Assembly (NCBI GenBank): GCA_031308135.1
Contig: JAHLJT010000631.1
Location: 142,642,734 to 142,706,733, forward strand
Origin: Acheta domesticus
Taxonomy: Eukaryota; Arthropoda; Insecta; Orthoptera; Gryllidae
Direction of reading: 5' to 3'
DNA length: 64,000 nt
Below, piece after piece: positions 1-10,790 of the stretch. Each line of letters opens with the position of its first letter. The first letter of the stretch is position 1. The notes beneath the pieces were generated by a model. That model was not told the DNA's origin. It worked only from the letters and a program-made list of their open reading frames with translations, and did not search any database. The translations under genes and the position numbers were made by a program.

Positions 1-871
1 ACTGCGCTCAAGTCCACTGGGCCAATGGCACTCATCACCGCTCCAGAAGCACAACCTGACAGACGGCTAGAAAATTTGAACAATGTCTTCTTCCTTTTCT
101 AATGAAAGTAGACAATAATTATCGCTTGCCTTTCCTTTGACAGGTTTATCCAAACATTTCGTCCTTCCGGTGTGTACTTTCTTATACATTATTTTCATCG
201 TTCTCATAAGGCAGATTTTCTTCTTCCGTTTTCTCTGTTCCATAGTTTCATTTCGGTCCCCAAAGTCTTTTTCCATCTTCCTTGATATTACTACTCAATG
301 TCCATCTTGAAAGCTCAATCACTTATTTTTTAAACGTTACCTTATTATACCAACTATCTCTTTTTAGCCTGTATCATAGACCACGGCGTGGTCTATAAAA
401 CGACTAGACGTTTCCAACTTCTTCTTAATTTATACGTGACGAGGTTCATTAGCCTTCCTCCAGTAATCAAATTCCCCTTCTTTCCATTTTTTATTGCTTC
501 TTTAGACTTCATGTAATCGCACATGAAGATCGTAATGTGCTTCGTGTGTTACTGGTGTTTAGTTATGACGCCTAATTTCCATCTGCCAATCCAAACCAGA
601 ATGAAATTCAATCACATGTAGTATACATTTCTGAAGAGAGAATTTGACATTCTTCTTGAAAATATTTGTCACTTTTTTACGTGGTTGTATGCTACAAAAT
701 AATTGCCTGACAAATATCTGAAAGTGAAGTATTTATATCGAATTTGCACAAGCAAATTAATTACTTTTTTCATTTTCCTAGGTGAAAATTAATACTTTTA
801 CTATAGGTACTCTTAGCAATAAATATACGTAAAATATTTCTTCCAAAAAGGCCTCACTGGTTTCCTTTCAG
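1..871. other. Upstream intron or flank of the cuticle gene
   Basis: AT-rich DNA with no recognisable exon. The first 60 bases are more GC-balanced but lack a usable splice donor. The stretch ends in a pyrimidine tract and AG (870-871) that acts as the acceptor of the next exon, so most of it is probably intron. Confidence 0.5.
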
Positions 872-1108
872 GAGAGGCCTCTGTACGCTTTCGACTACAA
901 TGTGAACAATCCAAGTACAGCAGATATGAAGAGCCATTGGGAGGTACATGATGGCGACGTAGTGAGGGGATCATACACAGTGGTGGAGCCCGATGGCACC
1001 TTGCTCACAGTCGAGTACACGGCTGACGGCAACAACGGCTTCAACGCCGTCGTCAAGAGAGACGGCATCTTCGTTAAACCCCAGGAAAACCCGACAAACT
1101 TGGGAGAC
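872..1108 (+). CDS. RR-2 cuticle protein, chitin-binding exon
   Basis: This internal exon encodes almost the whole extended Rebers-Riddiford domain, which binds chitin in arthropod cuticle after secretion. It is open from the acceptor AG at 870-871 to a GTAAGT donor at 1109. About 79 codons read from ERPLYAFDYNV to NPTNLGD, with both borders in phase 0. Visible signatures are YAFDYNV, KSHWEVHDGDVVRGSYTV, EPDGTL, VEYTAD and GFNAVV. The DGDVV..GSY and GFNAVV forms point to the RR-2 subclass, which is usual in stiff cuticle. One departure is LLTVEYTAD, where RR-2 proteins mostly have Arg before TV. The signal peptide and any N-terminal low-complexity part must lie on exons left of the window. 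The downstream partner is the exon at 2839. The family assignment is sure. The exact orthologue is unknown. Confidence 0.93.
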
Positions 1109-2838
1109 GTAAGTTACAACATCATTACTTTATTTATATCAGTTCAATTAAAAGCTATGAAAACTGATATAACGCTATTTTCCGAATACATATAATTCTT
1201 CAGTCTTATGATATTGATTTCGAAATTGAAGTAGACTACAAAATTGGCAGCTCTAGTTGCAAAACGTGTTGGAATAAAAATTTTTGGAATTATTACATGA
1301 ATGTATTTAAAATTGTTGATTTTATTTCTGATGCTACATCTTAATGCTCACATTCCTACCTCACTTAAAAAATTTATATCTACCAGATCATGAAATATGT
1401 TTTATTAACATTTAAATATCCTTATACAGCCCATCTCTATTTTCAAATGGCTTTGATGAACGTGTTATTTCTATTCCACCTCAGACTACAACTTTTTTTA
1501 ATTTCTCGTATTTGTACTCTCGTTTATGTATGATGGCAGTTATGGAATGCTGCGAAAAATCGATTTCGAGATTTCAACGGAAATGCACATTTGGGGTTCC
1601 CGATACCTAAAAAGTTATGTTGTTCAAAACGTTCATCCCTCCGTCCGTCCACCATCCGTCTGCCTGTCCGCTAGTCTATCATATGTAAAAAACACTAAAC
1701 ATAAACGCATAAACTATACGTAGGATTTTCTCCAAACTGAATGAACCCCTGTCGATCTGGGTTACTCAAAGCTCTGAAACACATTAATTTGAGGGGGAAC
1801 TTTACGTCAAGCAAAATTTCCCCCGCGACATTTTCAATTTTGTTAAAACTTGCCCAAATTTTTCTTTAAATTTCTTGTAAGAATAGAGTGAAATGAAGAA
1901 TTTTCGAAATTCGCAAAAATTTCAAACTTTTTCAGCGTCTTCTATAACAACAACATTGAAGATATTAGAGATTTTTTCTTCAAGTAAAATTCTTTCTCCA
2001 TAATTAGTTCCTTCAGTAGGGTCATTAAGGTGCAATATGTACAATATTAAAAATTAAAGAAACAAAAATTTCTCAACTACGGCTGCTAACTTTTGGTAGG
2101 GATAGTGCTAAATGTACTGCATAATTTGACATAAACGTCATTTTGCCATATTCTTTTGTTTTTCAAAAATTATAAAAATGTATTTCTTACTTGTCTCTTC
2201 CATAGTCAATATTTATATTAACGACGATTTTTTCATTTAATTGTATTTATGTATAAATGTGCTTTAAATGAACAAGCCCGAACCGAAGAATTCAGACAAG
2301 TAACTAGCACGGGAAATTTTGTGCCATTCTGTATTCCATTTTGTGCCATTCTGGTTATCTTCCAGTACAATGGCAGATATTATCTCACATAGTTACGTTT
2401 GGGAAAATTGATTTTATTTCTGAAGCACTACCTTGGTGGGCTGTTTGCTATACTGTATGAGTCGGCAATAACAAGCAGCCTTTGGAACATTTTTTTTCTT
2501 CGCATTGTTTCAAATGAGGCTGTTTAGGTCTTCTGCATACCATACAATTCCTCGCAAATCTATTGCCAGGATATACAACACTCCTAGTGTTTACTGACTA
2601 CCTACATTTCATATATGATGCGAGAATTTAAGAATTAAGAAGCTACCTAGTTCTCATTTTGCTATTCAGAATTAATAGTATAGATATGATCGATTTTTCA
2701 CTCAGGAAAATTGTCAGCTATCCTCCGTAGTTTATCCGCTTGCCGAAAACCACAGCCTTTTTCTGATAGCCAGTGTCATAACAGGAATCCGCGTGCGTTC
2801 GAATCGTGTGGTTTCATCGTTGCCACTTTCGCCCGCAG
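1109..2838. other. Cuticle gene intron with an old repeat
   Basis: A 1.7-kb AT-rich intron from GTAAGT to CGCCCGCAG. From about 1540 to 2200 it carries text resembling family X: a GTCCGTCC-type motif near 1640, AAATCGATTTCG-like text, and runs of short AAATTT/TTTTCGAAA-type sequence. No coding potential was seen. Confidence 0.6.
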
Positions 2839-3417
2839 GTGCCGCTGTACTGGGCTTTGAAGCCACTACTCGGAGCGCTGCCAACGGCGACGACCACCAC
2901 CACGACCACGACCACCGCAGCGCCGCCCACCAGCGCCAAGTGGCCCCCTCTAGCGGCCATCGACGACATCTACGAGAAGTTCTGGAAGACGTACGGCACG
3001 CCGCTCTACGGCGCAGATCGCGACTTCTTCAGCAAACCCTTCTTCCCCTTCTTCAACCGCGACGACAAAACCACCACCACCACGACCGCCCCCACCACCA
3101 CCACGCCCAAGCCTCCGGTAATTCCTTTCTATTATCACGTCAACCACGGGGACCCGAGGTATTACTATAAAAAGCACCCCGTGTATTATTACGTCAGCAA
3201 TTCCAGACCAAAGTACAATTCGGATCCTACGTATCCCTATTATTACTATGTGGATAACTCAGATAGCAAATACGAATATACTAAATCCATAGATCCATTC
3301 TATCATTACCTAGGTAGCCCTTCTAACACTAACACCGAAAAAGCCAACATTTCCGATGTTACAGATAAGAAAGATACGTCAGAAAAGAAAGGTACGGCAG
3401 AAAAGAAAGATGCGTAA
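2839..3417 (+). CDS. RR-2 cuticle protein, terminal Thr/Tyr/Lys-rich exon
   Basis: This is the last coding exon of the same gene. The acceptor is GCCCGCAG (AG at 2837-2838), the phase is 0 and the stop is TAA at 3415-3417. It encodes about 192 residues beginning VPLYWALKPLLGALP. Next come a nine-Thr run (TTTTTTTTT) and then a region with TTTTTTAPTTTTPKPP, which suggests mucin-like O-glycosylated linkers. In the middle is a Tyr-rich part (FYYHV, RYYYKK, PVYYYV, YPYYYYV), and the tail is Lys/Glu/Asp-rich (DKKDTSEKKGTAEKKDA). Tyr-rich segments outside the RR domain could take part in dityrosine or quinone cross-linking. That is inference. The reading frame stays open across the splice from the RR exon, which supports the pairing. 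Two other frames across the CCACCACC stretch are also open, but only because the repeat contains no stop. Confidence 0.88.
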   Translation: MPLYWALKPLLGALPTATTTTTTTTTAAPPTSAKWPPLAAIDDIYEKFWKTYGTPLYGADRDFFSKPFFPFFNRDDKTTTTTTAPTTTTPKPPVIPFYYHVNHGDPRYYYKKHPVYYYVSNSRPKYNSDPTYPYYYYVDNSDSKYEYTKSIDPFYHYLGSPSNTNTEKANISDVTDKKDTSEKKGTAEKKDA

Positions 3418-3912
3418 TCATAACCTTTCTCTTTTAGATTCATTCACAACTTCGGGAAATTTATTTTTCAGTAACATCAAAATAAAAATAAGAAAGAAGG
3501 GAAATATTGTATATTTATAGGTAATCGATTAATTTCTTCGTTGGTTTCATAATGTAGAAATATTAGAATCTCCTTAATCATACAAACAAAACTCTATTTT
3601 TTAAAGTGAAATACTAGTCCACGTGAAGTTCAACCTCAATAGAAATTAGTTACACTAGAGTCTTGACTTGGACTTTTAATGAATAAAGTTTGGGCCGGTC
3701 AGTGCAATTACACTTTATATACAGACGAAAAAGCATAAATATAATATTTATGAAACAATGTATTCTAATAATTACTACAAATAGAACGTGTTAATTTTAA
3801 CAGAATCCACAGTAGTGTGTGTTATTACGTTTTAAAGCAAAGTATATTGTGGTCAATATATTTGTATGTGTCAAGTAAATGAAATGTAATTTAAAATAAT
3901 GTGTGAAATAAA
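3418..3912 (+). promoter_or_regulatory. 3' UTR and candidate poly(A) signals of the cuticle gene
   Basis: AATAAA hexamers lie at 3481-3486, 3682-3687 and 3907-3912. The first is 64 bases past the stop and is the likeliest signal for a short 3' UTR. The later ones could give longer isoforms. Transcript ends cannot be fixed from sequence alone. Confidence 0.5.
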
Positions 3913-4599
3913 ATATATACTAAAATAATATTCCTTTATAATCACTTTTGTAATTTGTACTTTTGTGGTTCAAATGATAATATCCTTGTAACTGACCTCG
4001 TATGGGGGAGGTAAAGAATGCGCCGTGAATATATTTTGTTTCTTCAGCCAAAATTCCACCGCATATCACTTATTTACCCTTTAACATTTCCTGCTTCTCC
4101 AAGGCTCTCATGAGCAGCTTCATAGATAGCTCTTACTACTCCGTCGTAGAGAGATTGGGTAGATGTTTAACCTATGTTTGATGGCTTTCCACTGAGAATA
4201 AGTGAAGACAGAAAATTTATTGATTGGCCAGTTAGAAGATAAAGTTTATGTTTTTGGATTTGTATGCGAAAAGATGTGTCTTGAATATCATTCTGTTGGG
4301 TTTTATTCACAAATGAAAGATACGAGCACAATTTTGACCTCAGCAAATAATTATCTGAGTTGCATTCGGCATCCCTATATATTCTGATATCTTCCACCTT
4401 GACTTTGTTGTTAAATTTGCCAAGTACGTAATCTATTATGGTTTATCTTGTCCCTCTAATCCATGTTAATTTCCTCGTACTTTCCGACTACATCATTTTG
4501 GATTTAGCTTCCTACTTTACCATTAAAATTCCCAAATAAAAATTTATCTTTTCTGTTAGCGATGCTATCTAAGACACTCGTAAATTGATTAAAACATGC
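3913..4599. other. Intergenic DNA, nothing recognised
   Basis: AT-rich sequence with stops in all frames. No repeat, tRNA-like sequence or exon was identified. Confidence 0.5.
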
Positions 4600-5640
4600 A
4601 ATTTTCTGTGTTTCAGGAGCATCAGGGGGTCATTTGGGGCATATATACCTGCAAAAAACATTTCTTTTTCGGATTTATAAGAAAATTTTCGTTGAAAATG
4701 TTGGAGCCATTTTTTAAGAAAATGACATTAACACATGATTGTAAATGGAAAATTAATATGAAGATATTCTTCACAGAACTCTATTGAGTTGTTGAAAACC
4801 TTGTTGGGAAATAATTTGAAGCACTTCCATTCACAAATGCAATAGTATTCAAATCGCTGGAAATGTACATATTAACGGCGTGAGAGATGTTAAAAAAAAC
4901 TACATTTCTATATTTTTTGAAAAAAGAAATAGAATACAGCAAAATGAAATGTATGTCATCTTAACAGTGCAATTAGCACTACTGGTACGAAAAACATGAA
5001 AAAAAAGATTGCAGATCTTTTTGAGAAAATGGCGTATGAGCGTTTCTGAAAATGCAGAAATTTGAGCTCATTTTCACAGAAAACGTTTGAGTTTTCGAGA
5101 ATCTATAAAACATCATTTGAAGCACATGTTCTCATAAATGCAATAATTTGAACAAATCGCCGCTAATGTAATGACCAAAGAGACAGGTAAAAAATTTCAT
5201 TTTTGTAATTTTGGAAAAAACAAAAGGATAGAGCTATATGATTTTATGTCTTCTTATAAAGAACATTTTTCACTACCTCTACGAAGATTTAAAAAAATGT
5301 TTGTTTTCGGAATTGGAATTTTCGAAAATTCAGAGCTAACAGTGAAAGACGGACTACGCCATATTTATAACTGTATGTCATTCTATTATTTCAAATTATT
5401 AAAGAAAAAATTTGTAGCTTTATTGAAAACATTTTGAAAACGTCCCTGGGGCTTCACGTAAAGTACCCCCAAATTTTAACGAATGTTTTTCAAAATTAGT
5501 CGTTGGAAGTTCGACCGGGGAATATCCATTTCGAAAAAAAAAATCCTTCGCACTAGTGATCTTCCCAGACAGACGGGTGGACGATTTTAAAAAACACTTT
5601 TTCGGAATCAGAGAATTCCAAAACCAGCTGAAAAGTCGAA
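4600..5640. repeat. Family X dispersed repeat, copy with internal ~300-bp periodicity
   Basis: Segments recur at 31.7-32.25 kb (CACAAATGCAATAGTATT, TATTAACGGCGTGAGAGAT, ACAAAAGGATAG) and at 18.0-18.6 kb (AATTTTCGAAAATTC, TACCCCCA, AGACGGATGG/AGACGGGTGG). Within this copy a module around GAAGCAC..CAAATGCAATA at 4819 returns, diverged, at 5118, so it contains a repeat of about 300 bp. There is no long open frame. The class is unknown. Confidence 0.6.
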
Positions 5641-5689
5641 ATTGATTTTCTGCGGCATTACACTCTTCTTTTTCTTTTGCCTTTCCCCG

Positions 5690-5958
5690 TTACTATGGGG
5701 TCGGTGCTAATGGGTGTGGGCTCATTTTTTAAAATTTTCACACACTCCATTTTTATTAGAATTTGGCGAATGTTTTACGGCCGAATGACTTTCCTGGCGC
5801 CAGCTACTAGAGACACATAAGCACATTACACATAGACAACACACAATAGCGAAACACACATACAACCATGCCTGATGCGGGATTCAAACCCACGATCCTT
5901 CGGTCCAAGACCACCACGGCACTACTGGCTTAGCAATCTCGGCCATCGGGTCGGACTT
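5690..5958 (-). repeat. tRNA-derived SINE, family 2
   Basis: On the minus strand, 5955 down to 5866 reads as a tRNA-like head. It has an A-box-like TGGCCGAGATTGCTAAG and a B-box-like GGGTTTGAATCCC, followed by a tRNA-unrelated body. The head matches those at 46.69 kb and 24.4 kb (shared CTAAG.CAGTTGTGC or CAGTAGTGCC core). The mismatched acceptor stem argues against a working tRNA. Confidence 0.75.
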
Positions 5959-5959
5959 C

Positions 5960-6030
5960 TGCAACATTACATAACTTTTCTTTACTACGTATATTACTCC
6001 GTACGTAGACGAGAAAGTAAAAATGCAACA
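5960..6030 (+). repeat. Shared repeat terminus with ACGTATATT core
   Basis: The block ACATTACATAACTTTTC, then ACGTATATTACTCCGTACG, then GAAAGTAAAAA recurs at 18784-18853. It appears in reverse orientation near 31365-31420 (TTTTTACTTTC ... AGTTACGTAATGCTACG). The core is nearly self-complementary, so this looks like a foldable end of an interspersed repeat. Confidence 0.55.
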
Positions 6031-7309
6031 TGCCTGAAAAACATTGAATGTACATTTAGACTTTTGATTCGGCAATGACTTTATTGAACACACAATTATC
6101 CATGCAATATCATTACTAAATTGAAAAAATTAGTGTATGTTAAAAATTATTGTTCAATTCCAAGAGCATTTTTATATTTCCAAATTTGTTCTACATATTT
6201 TTTTCATTCACTTTCCTTCTTACATTTCTCAATATCTTTAATACGATGTATGTGTAAATATAGTTCCATTGAGAAAATTATTATTCTCTCTCTATTGCTT
6301 ATAATAATAATTATTATTATTACGAAAGTATCAACATCTTGATTGTTCAATGTGTCATTGAACAAAATGTCAACAATCCATTTGTACAGTTATAATGACG
6401 TTGCTCTACAAATGCATGCGTCATAAACGTAACAAACAAGGTGGTGTATTGTCATACTCGAGGTCTTTGTGATCAAGCAACGTAAAACAAGTGTCTCCGT
6501 GATTCAGTTGACTAACATTTTCTTCTCTTGAAATTCGTACAAGGACAGCGGGGCCAGGTCCGTCGCAATGTTATTGACAATAAAGGAACTTTTAAATAGC
6601 GTAACCACAAGATCACTTATTTTCAGCAATAGTTGCGACCTACTTATAAAGGTGTCATTTTATCCCGCATATACAGAGTGTCTTTACTCCTGGATATAGA
6701 TACTGAAACGTAGTTCACCAAGAATGTTGTAGAAGTCTCCTTCTTACGCATTCTGCTCCCAATGTATTAAAAGTAATGTATTCACTGTACTAAATTGATT
6801 TAATATTTGAGACAAATACAGTGATCTTACAATTTGTTTTAATCCACTCGTTTTATAGAGGACCCATTTCTGATAATTTTATGTGTAATAGTCGTTTTTC
6901 TAAATAACATTAATCCGTAAGTTTCTTTTATATGAAGCTACAAAGCATGAATGCCAGAAGCACAATCTAACAGTTTTTTTTCAGGAATATTATGTCTTCA
7001 AATATAAAAAACAGAAAATCAAAAGAATCACAATAATTAAGTTGGATGTTGACAAAAATATATTTGTAATTTTTGTATCAAAATAAAAATATTTAAAAAT
7101 GTATTTAAAAAATTCAAACTAAGACGATAATGTAATGCAGTGTAAATTAGAAGTTACGAATCTGGCCTCATTTTCCTTTCAACCTGAAAGTCTGAGGTCC
7201 TGAGGCTTAACTTTTGTAAGCTACTATATACACGTACTATGTAAATGCCAAAAAATCTGACTTTTTAAATACACTTGTAAATAATTTCCATTATTATGCG
7301 TGACAAGTG

Positions 7310-7311
<2 letters not shown>
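6031..7311. other. Intergenic DNA, nothing recognised
   Basis: AT-rich sequence with only short frames. No coding, tRNA or transposon signature was seen. Confidence 0.5.

Positions 7312-7372
<61 letters not shown>
7312..7372. repeat. (TA)n microsatellite
   Basis: An uninterrupted AT dinucleotide tract of about 61 bp. Confidence 0.98.
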
Positions 7373-7375
<3 letters not shown>

Positions 7376-9459
7376 CTTAGTTTTCAAATTACCTTTCATT
7401 AATTAAAAGACATTATGCTGAAGCAAATTTTAATGAATATAGCTGAGAAAGCGAATGCAGGTAATTAACCTAAAACATAAGGACTAAATGTCATACTTCC
7501 CTTGAAGCTATAAATCAATACAATTATTTTGCATAGGTAAATACCAACATAGAACCACAGAGCAAATACAATATCACTCTGCGATTACGTCGTTAATGAC
7601 AATCCCTCCAATCTCCGATGAACATTTCGTGGTAGCCTTTCCAAGTGGACCACGTTCGTGGATAAAAAAGAGAGGTGAGGGGCTGGGGAAAAACGTGGAC
7701 AAAGGCTGCTGGATCACTTTCTAGGGCGAAAATGCAATTCACGCTTGCCGTAACCGCCGCTGGAGGGCGCAGCGAATCTGCAGGGACACGTGGAGCAGCG
7801 CGGCGCGGCGCGGCGCCGGGCGCAGCGGCCGGCTCTGTGGAGAGACGGAGACAAATATCGATTTTTAGATTTTATTCCCATATTATTTCCCATAGCTTTT
7901 AGTATTTTCTCCCTCAGTTTTGCGTCAATCAGGTTGCAGGAAGATCATTAAAATTTAAATAAATGTAGCTCAAGACGTAAAGTTGATGAAGGTCTTTGAA
8001 ATGAAGATGGAGGAGAGAGTGCTGGCAATAGTTTCAAAAATTATTCTGTTCTGATTTGTTAAGACTTCTGATTATTGGTAAATTTTGTTATTGTGTAAAG
8101 AATGATACACTCTAAACTTAGAGAATAATGGTAAAATAATAAAATAAAAGTTTTGATGGAGTTAACGTTCCAAAAACGGCTATAAAAATTTTGTAAGTAA
8201 TTTCCAGTCACTTTCATTTTATATGATAAATGTAGCACGTGCTAAAAAATATTCTACGTATAATTTTCAAATTTGATTCAGAGTTGCAAATTACAAAGAA
8301 AAGAATTTGTGTTTAACTACTTTTTAAATAACGCTTAGATATCATGACAATTTTTTTAAACTCAATTCTCCTATGTATAATAAATGACGAATTTCATTAA
8401 TACATTTAACAAAATATATCTAGTACTATAATTGCGTTTCACTTCAAAATGTGCGTATTAGGAGTGGCTATTTAAAGTTTCACATGTAAAATGAGATCGG
8501 TTTTCCGGAAAAGTGTACCTTAATAAAGTTAAATAAAAAATTAAAACATTCATATAAACAATGTAAACAAAAAGAGTTTTGTTTAATAATAAACATTTTT
8601 AGGTATAATGTCCTTCAAACTACCAAATTTTATAGTGAAACATCAAATCAGCACAATATACTTGCCGTTAACACATACGTTACTGGGTACTGAAGTGGCA
8701 TGCAGTGACGTGATGATACGGAGTACAGATGGGCACATTTTATACATTTTTATATTGTCTATTTGTGTTTTTTATTGTTTATTTAGATTACATATTTGTT
8801 TTTTAATATTAATAAATAGTTTTTCCTTTAATTTTTTATTTATTTTTTTGTTTGCTGTCACCAAAAGTACGCTCATTTGTAGTAATAAATTATTGTTATT
8901 ATTATTATTAATACTATTGGTGTAGCGAGGTCGAAATCTAACATTATGTGGAAGAGAATTCCGGATGTAAACTGCTCTGATTAGTCTTTTGCGTTATTCC
9001 GGATTCTGAGCAAGTGCAGAAAACAACACGCCATAGAGCGTGCGCGATTTTTCTTCCGCCATTCAGTCCTTATTTTTTTCCTTAGTCAGGCCATCAAACC
9101 GGGGGCGGCGACGAGCTGTGAGTTCCAATTAACAATGTTTCAGAATACACGTCACAAATATTTTAGGCAGTTGGGGAGGATGGAATTTGATCGATTTTTA
9201 CCAATGGAGATGTGGGTGAAAAGCTCCTAATAACGAAGTCGCATGTGAATTGAGAACGTCGCGCTCGAGACTGGCGGGCAAATCACCCTGCACTGCTGTT
9301 TGGCACGTACATAACTTTGTCAGAACGCGAACCTACCAAACACCATAAGTTGGCAGGTCGTTAGAAGAGATTTCCCAGCACTCGTTCATGAGCGAAAAGT
9401 TATTGTCTTCCATCAATACAATTTTGTAACAATTGCCGCCACAGTTTAGCTCGGAGCTA
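7373..9459. other. Intergenic DNA with a CpG-rich patch at 7740-7850
   Basis: Mostly AT-rich. A sharp CpG-dense patch lies near 7780-7840 (GCGCGGCGCGGCGCGGCGCC). The patch has no supported exon. It could be a promoter fragment or part of a GC-rich repeat. Confidence 0.45.
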
Positions 9460-9745
9460 TCATTGTCAATGTCTGCTGCGACTGTGACTTGGAGCTCCTA
9501 GGTTTGCATCCCCCGAGAGTAGCGGACTTTTGACACTTGGTAGATAGCTAGGACGAGTTTAGCAGCTGACTAGAGAAGAATTTAGCGGCCGGCTGCCCTG
9601 ATATTTTTTCGATGAATACCAGAGAAATGTAGGAGTACCCTCAACGGCCCCCGGACCACAACGGGCCACAGATCTTTCCTTTCTCTTCATTGTCCTACTC
9701 CTCGTCCTATTTCTTATACAGAATTTTTCATGCACTACGCCTACT
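9460..9745 (+). repeat. tRNA-derived SINE, family 1, diverged copy
   Basis: A B-box-like CCTAGGTTTGCATCC near 9498 is followed by family-1 body text: TAGCTAGGACGA, AGAAGAATTTAGCGGCCGGCTGC, ATACCAG.., and GATCTTTCCTT. This order is shared with the copies at 28.5 and 47.9 kb. The 5' head is degraded. Confidence 0.65.
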
Positions 9746-9850
9746 TACACGGCCTCAATCGGAGCGATATCGAAAATTTCATCGGAACCCGTCAGTAGGT
9801 CGAGACCGAACAATTTGACAGGAACACAAGGTGCCTGGACCTCCATTTTC

Positions 9851-10552
9851 AGTCATAAAGAAATCCATACCCTTACGGGACCCCAGAAGATGACGTGCCA
9901 GGGCCAATGAATCAACCGTATTCCGACTATTCTTAGACATCTAGGGGGCTGGGAGCGGCCAAGGGCTGACGCAGCGCCGCCGCGCGCGCCCCTTATCCCG
10001 CGAATCTCCTCTCCTCGTAAAACGAAACGAGCGCCAAATGCCAAGGCCCGTCGCGGCGCGCGGCTCCGAGCCAGGGGGGTGTGGCCGTCAATCACACACG
10101 GGCGAATGAATGGACGTGGGCAGCGGGGCGGGCGACGAGGGCAGGGTCTTAAAGGGGCGGAAACCTACCACTACCCGCTGATTTTGCCCGCCCGCTCTTA
10201 ACTCGTACGGGTAAAATGTCAGCGCACAGAAATGCGTTCGGGTACCTGTGCGACCATACGAGATCATTTGACTGGCCACGACCTCAGTTGATTATTTATT
10301 TAGTACTTACTTAATACTTATTTATTGTTTCCGGGCGCGTCTGATTCCGTGGTAGTTAGTCCCATAAGCATGTTGTTTCCCGGGAGGTGCTGTTCTTCTC
10401 CCGCTGGAACGTGGGAACGAAGGCGCTGACCTGTACGACGCCTTGCGAGGATTTCTTTTCCCATTAGTCATAAAGAAATCCATACCCTCACGGAACAAAT
10501 AACCACAGAAGATTACATTCCAGGAACAATGAATCAACCATATTACAATTAT
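9851..10552. repeat. Direct-repeat pair around a GC-rich block
   Basis: A segment of about 82-87 bp occurs twice, at 9851-9932 and 10466-10552. The shared text includes AGTCATAAAGAAATCCATAC, CAGAAGAT and CAATGAATCAACC. Between the copies lies a CpG-rich block (about 9960-10170). The second copy runs directly into a Penelope-type end, so the pair may be element sequence split by an insertion. Confidence 0.5.
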
Positions 10553-10790
10553 ACAGTATAGATTTAGTTATATTTTTTTGTATTTTTTGTAATTTATATG
10601 TTCCTTCTGCTTTTATGAATAATGTGAAAGTTCATTTTGTCTTCTTCATTTCGAACAAATTGTAATTAAATTTTCAGTTGTACCTGATAAGCGAGACAAA
10701 ACAGTCTCCGAAACGTCGTATAGCATGAATTAATAAAATTCTGATGTAAGAAGATTTTAGTGTATTTATTGCGATGTGTCGTTTGACCAT
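10553..10790 (+). repeat. Penelope-type repeat end with a hammerhead-like core
   Basis: The segment has TTTTTTGTATTTTTTGTAATTT-like AT-rich text, then CTGATAA (10684-10690), a hairpin GAGAC/GTCTC, and GAAACGTCG. The same order (CTGANGA, hairpin, GAAA) occurs in both ends of the Penelope-like element at 25-27.8 kb. The conserved G of the CUGANGA box is A here, so self-cleavage is unlikely. Confidence 0.45.

Noticed and set aside
1..62. Possible coding exon at the left edge
   Set aside because: Open in one frame but without a GT donor, and no match to the start of an RR cuticle protein.
2793..3177. Frames overlapping the cuticle exon (His/Arg-rich plus frame, Gly-rich minus frame)
   Set aside because: Shadows of the CCACCACGACC repeat. 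Only the frame continuous with the RR exon gives cuticle-type protein.
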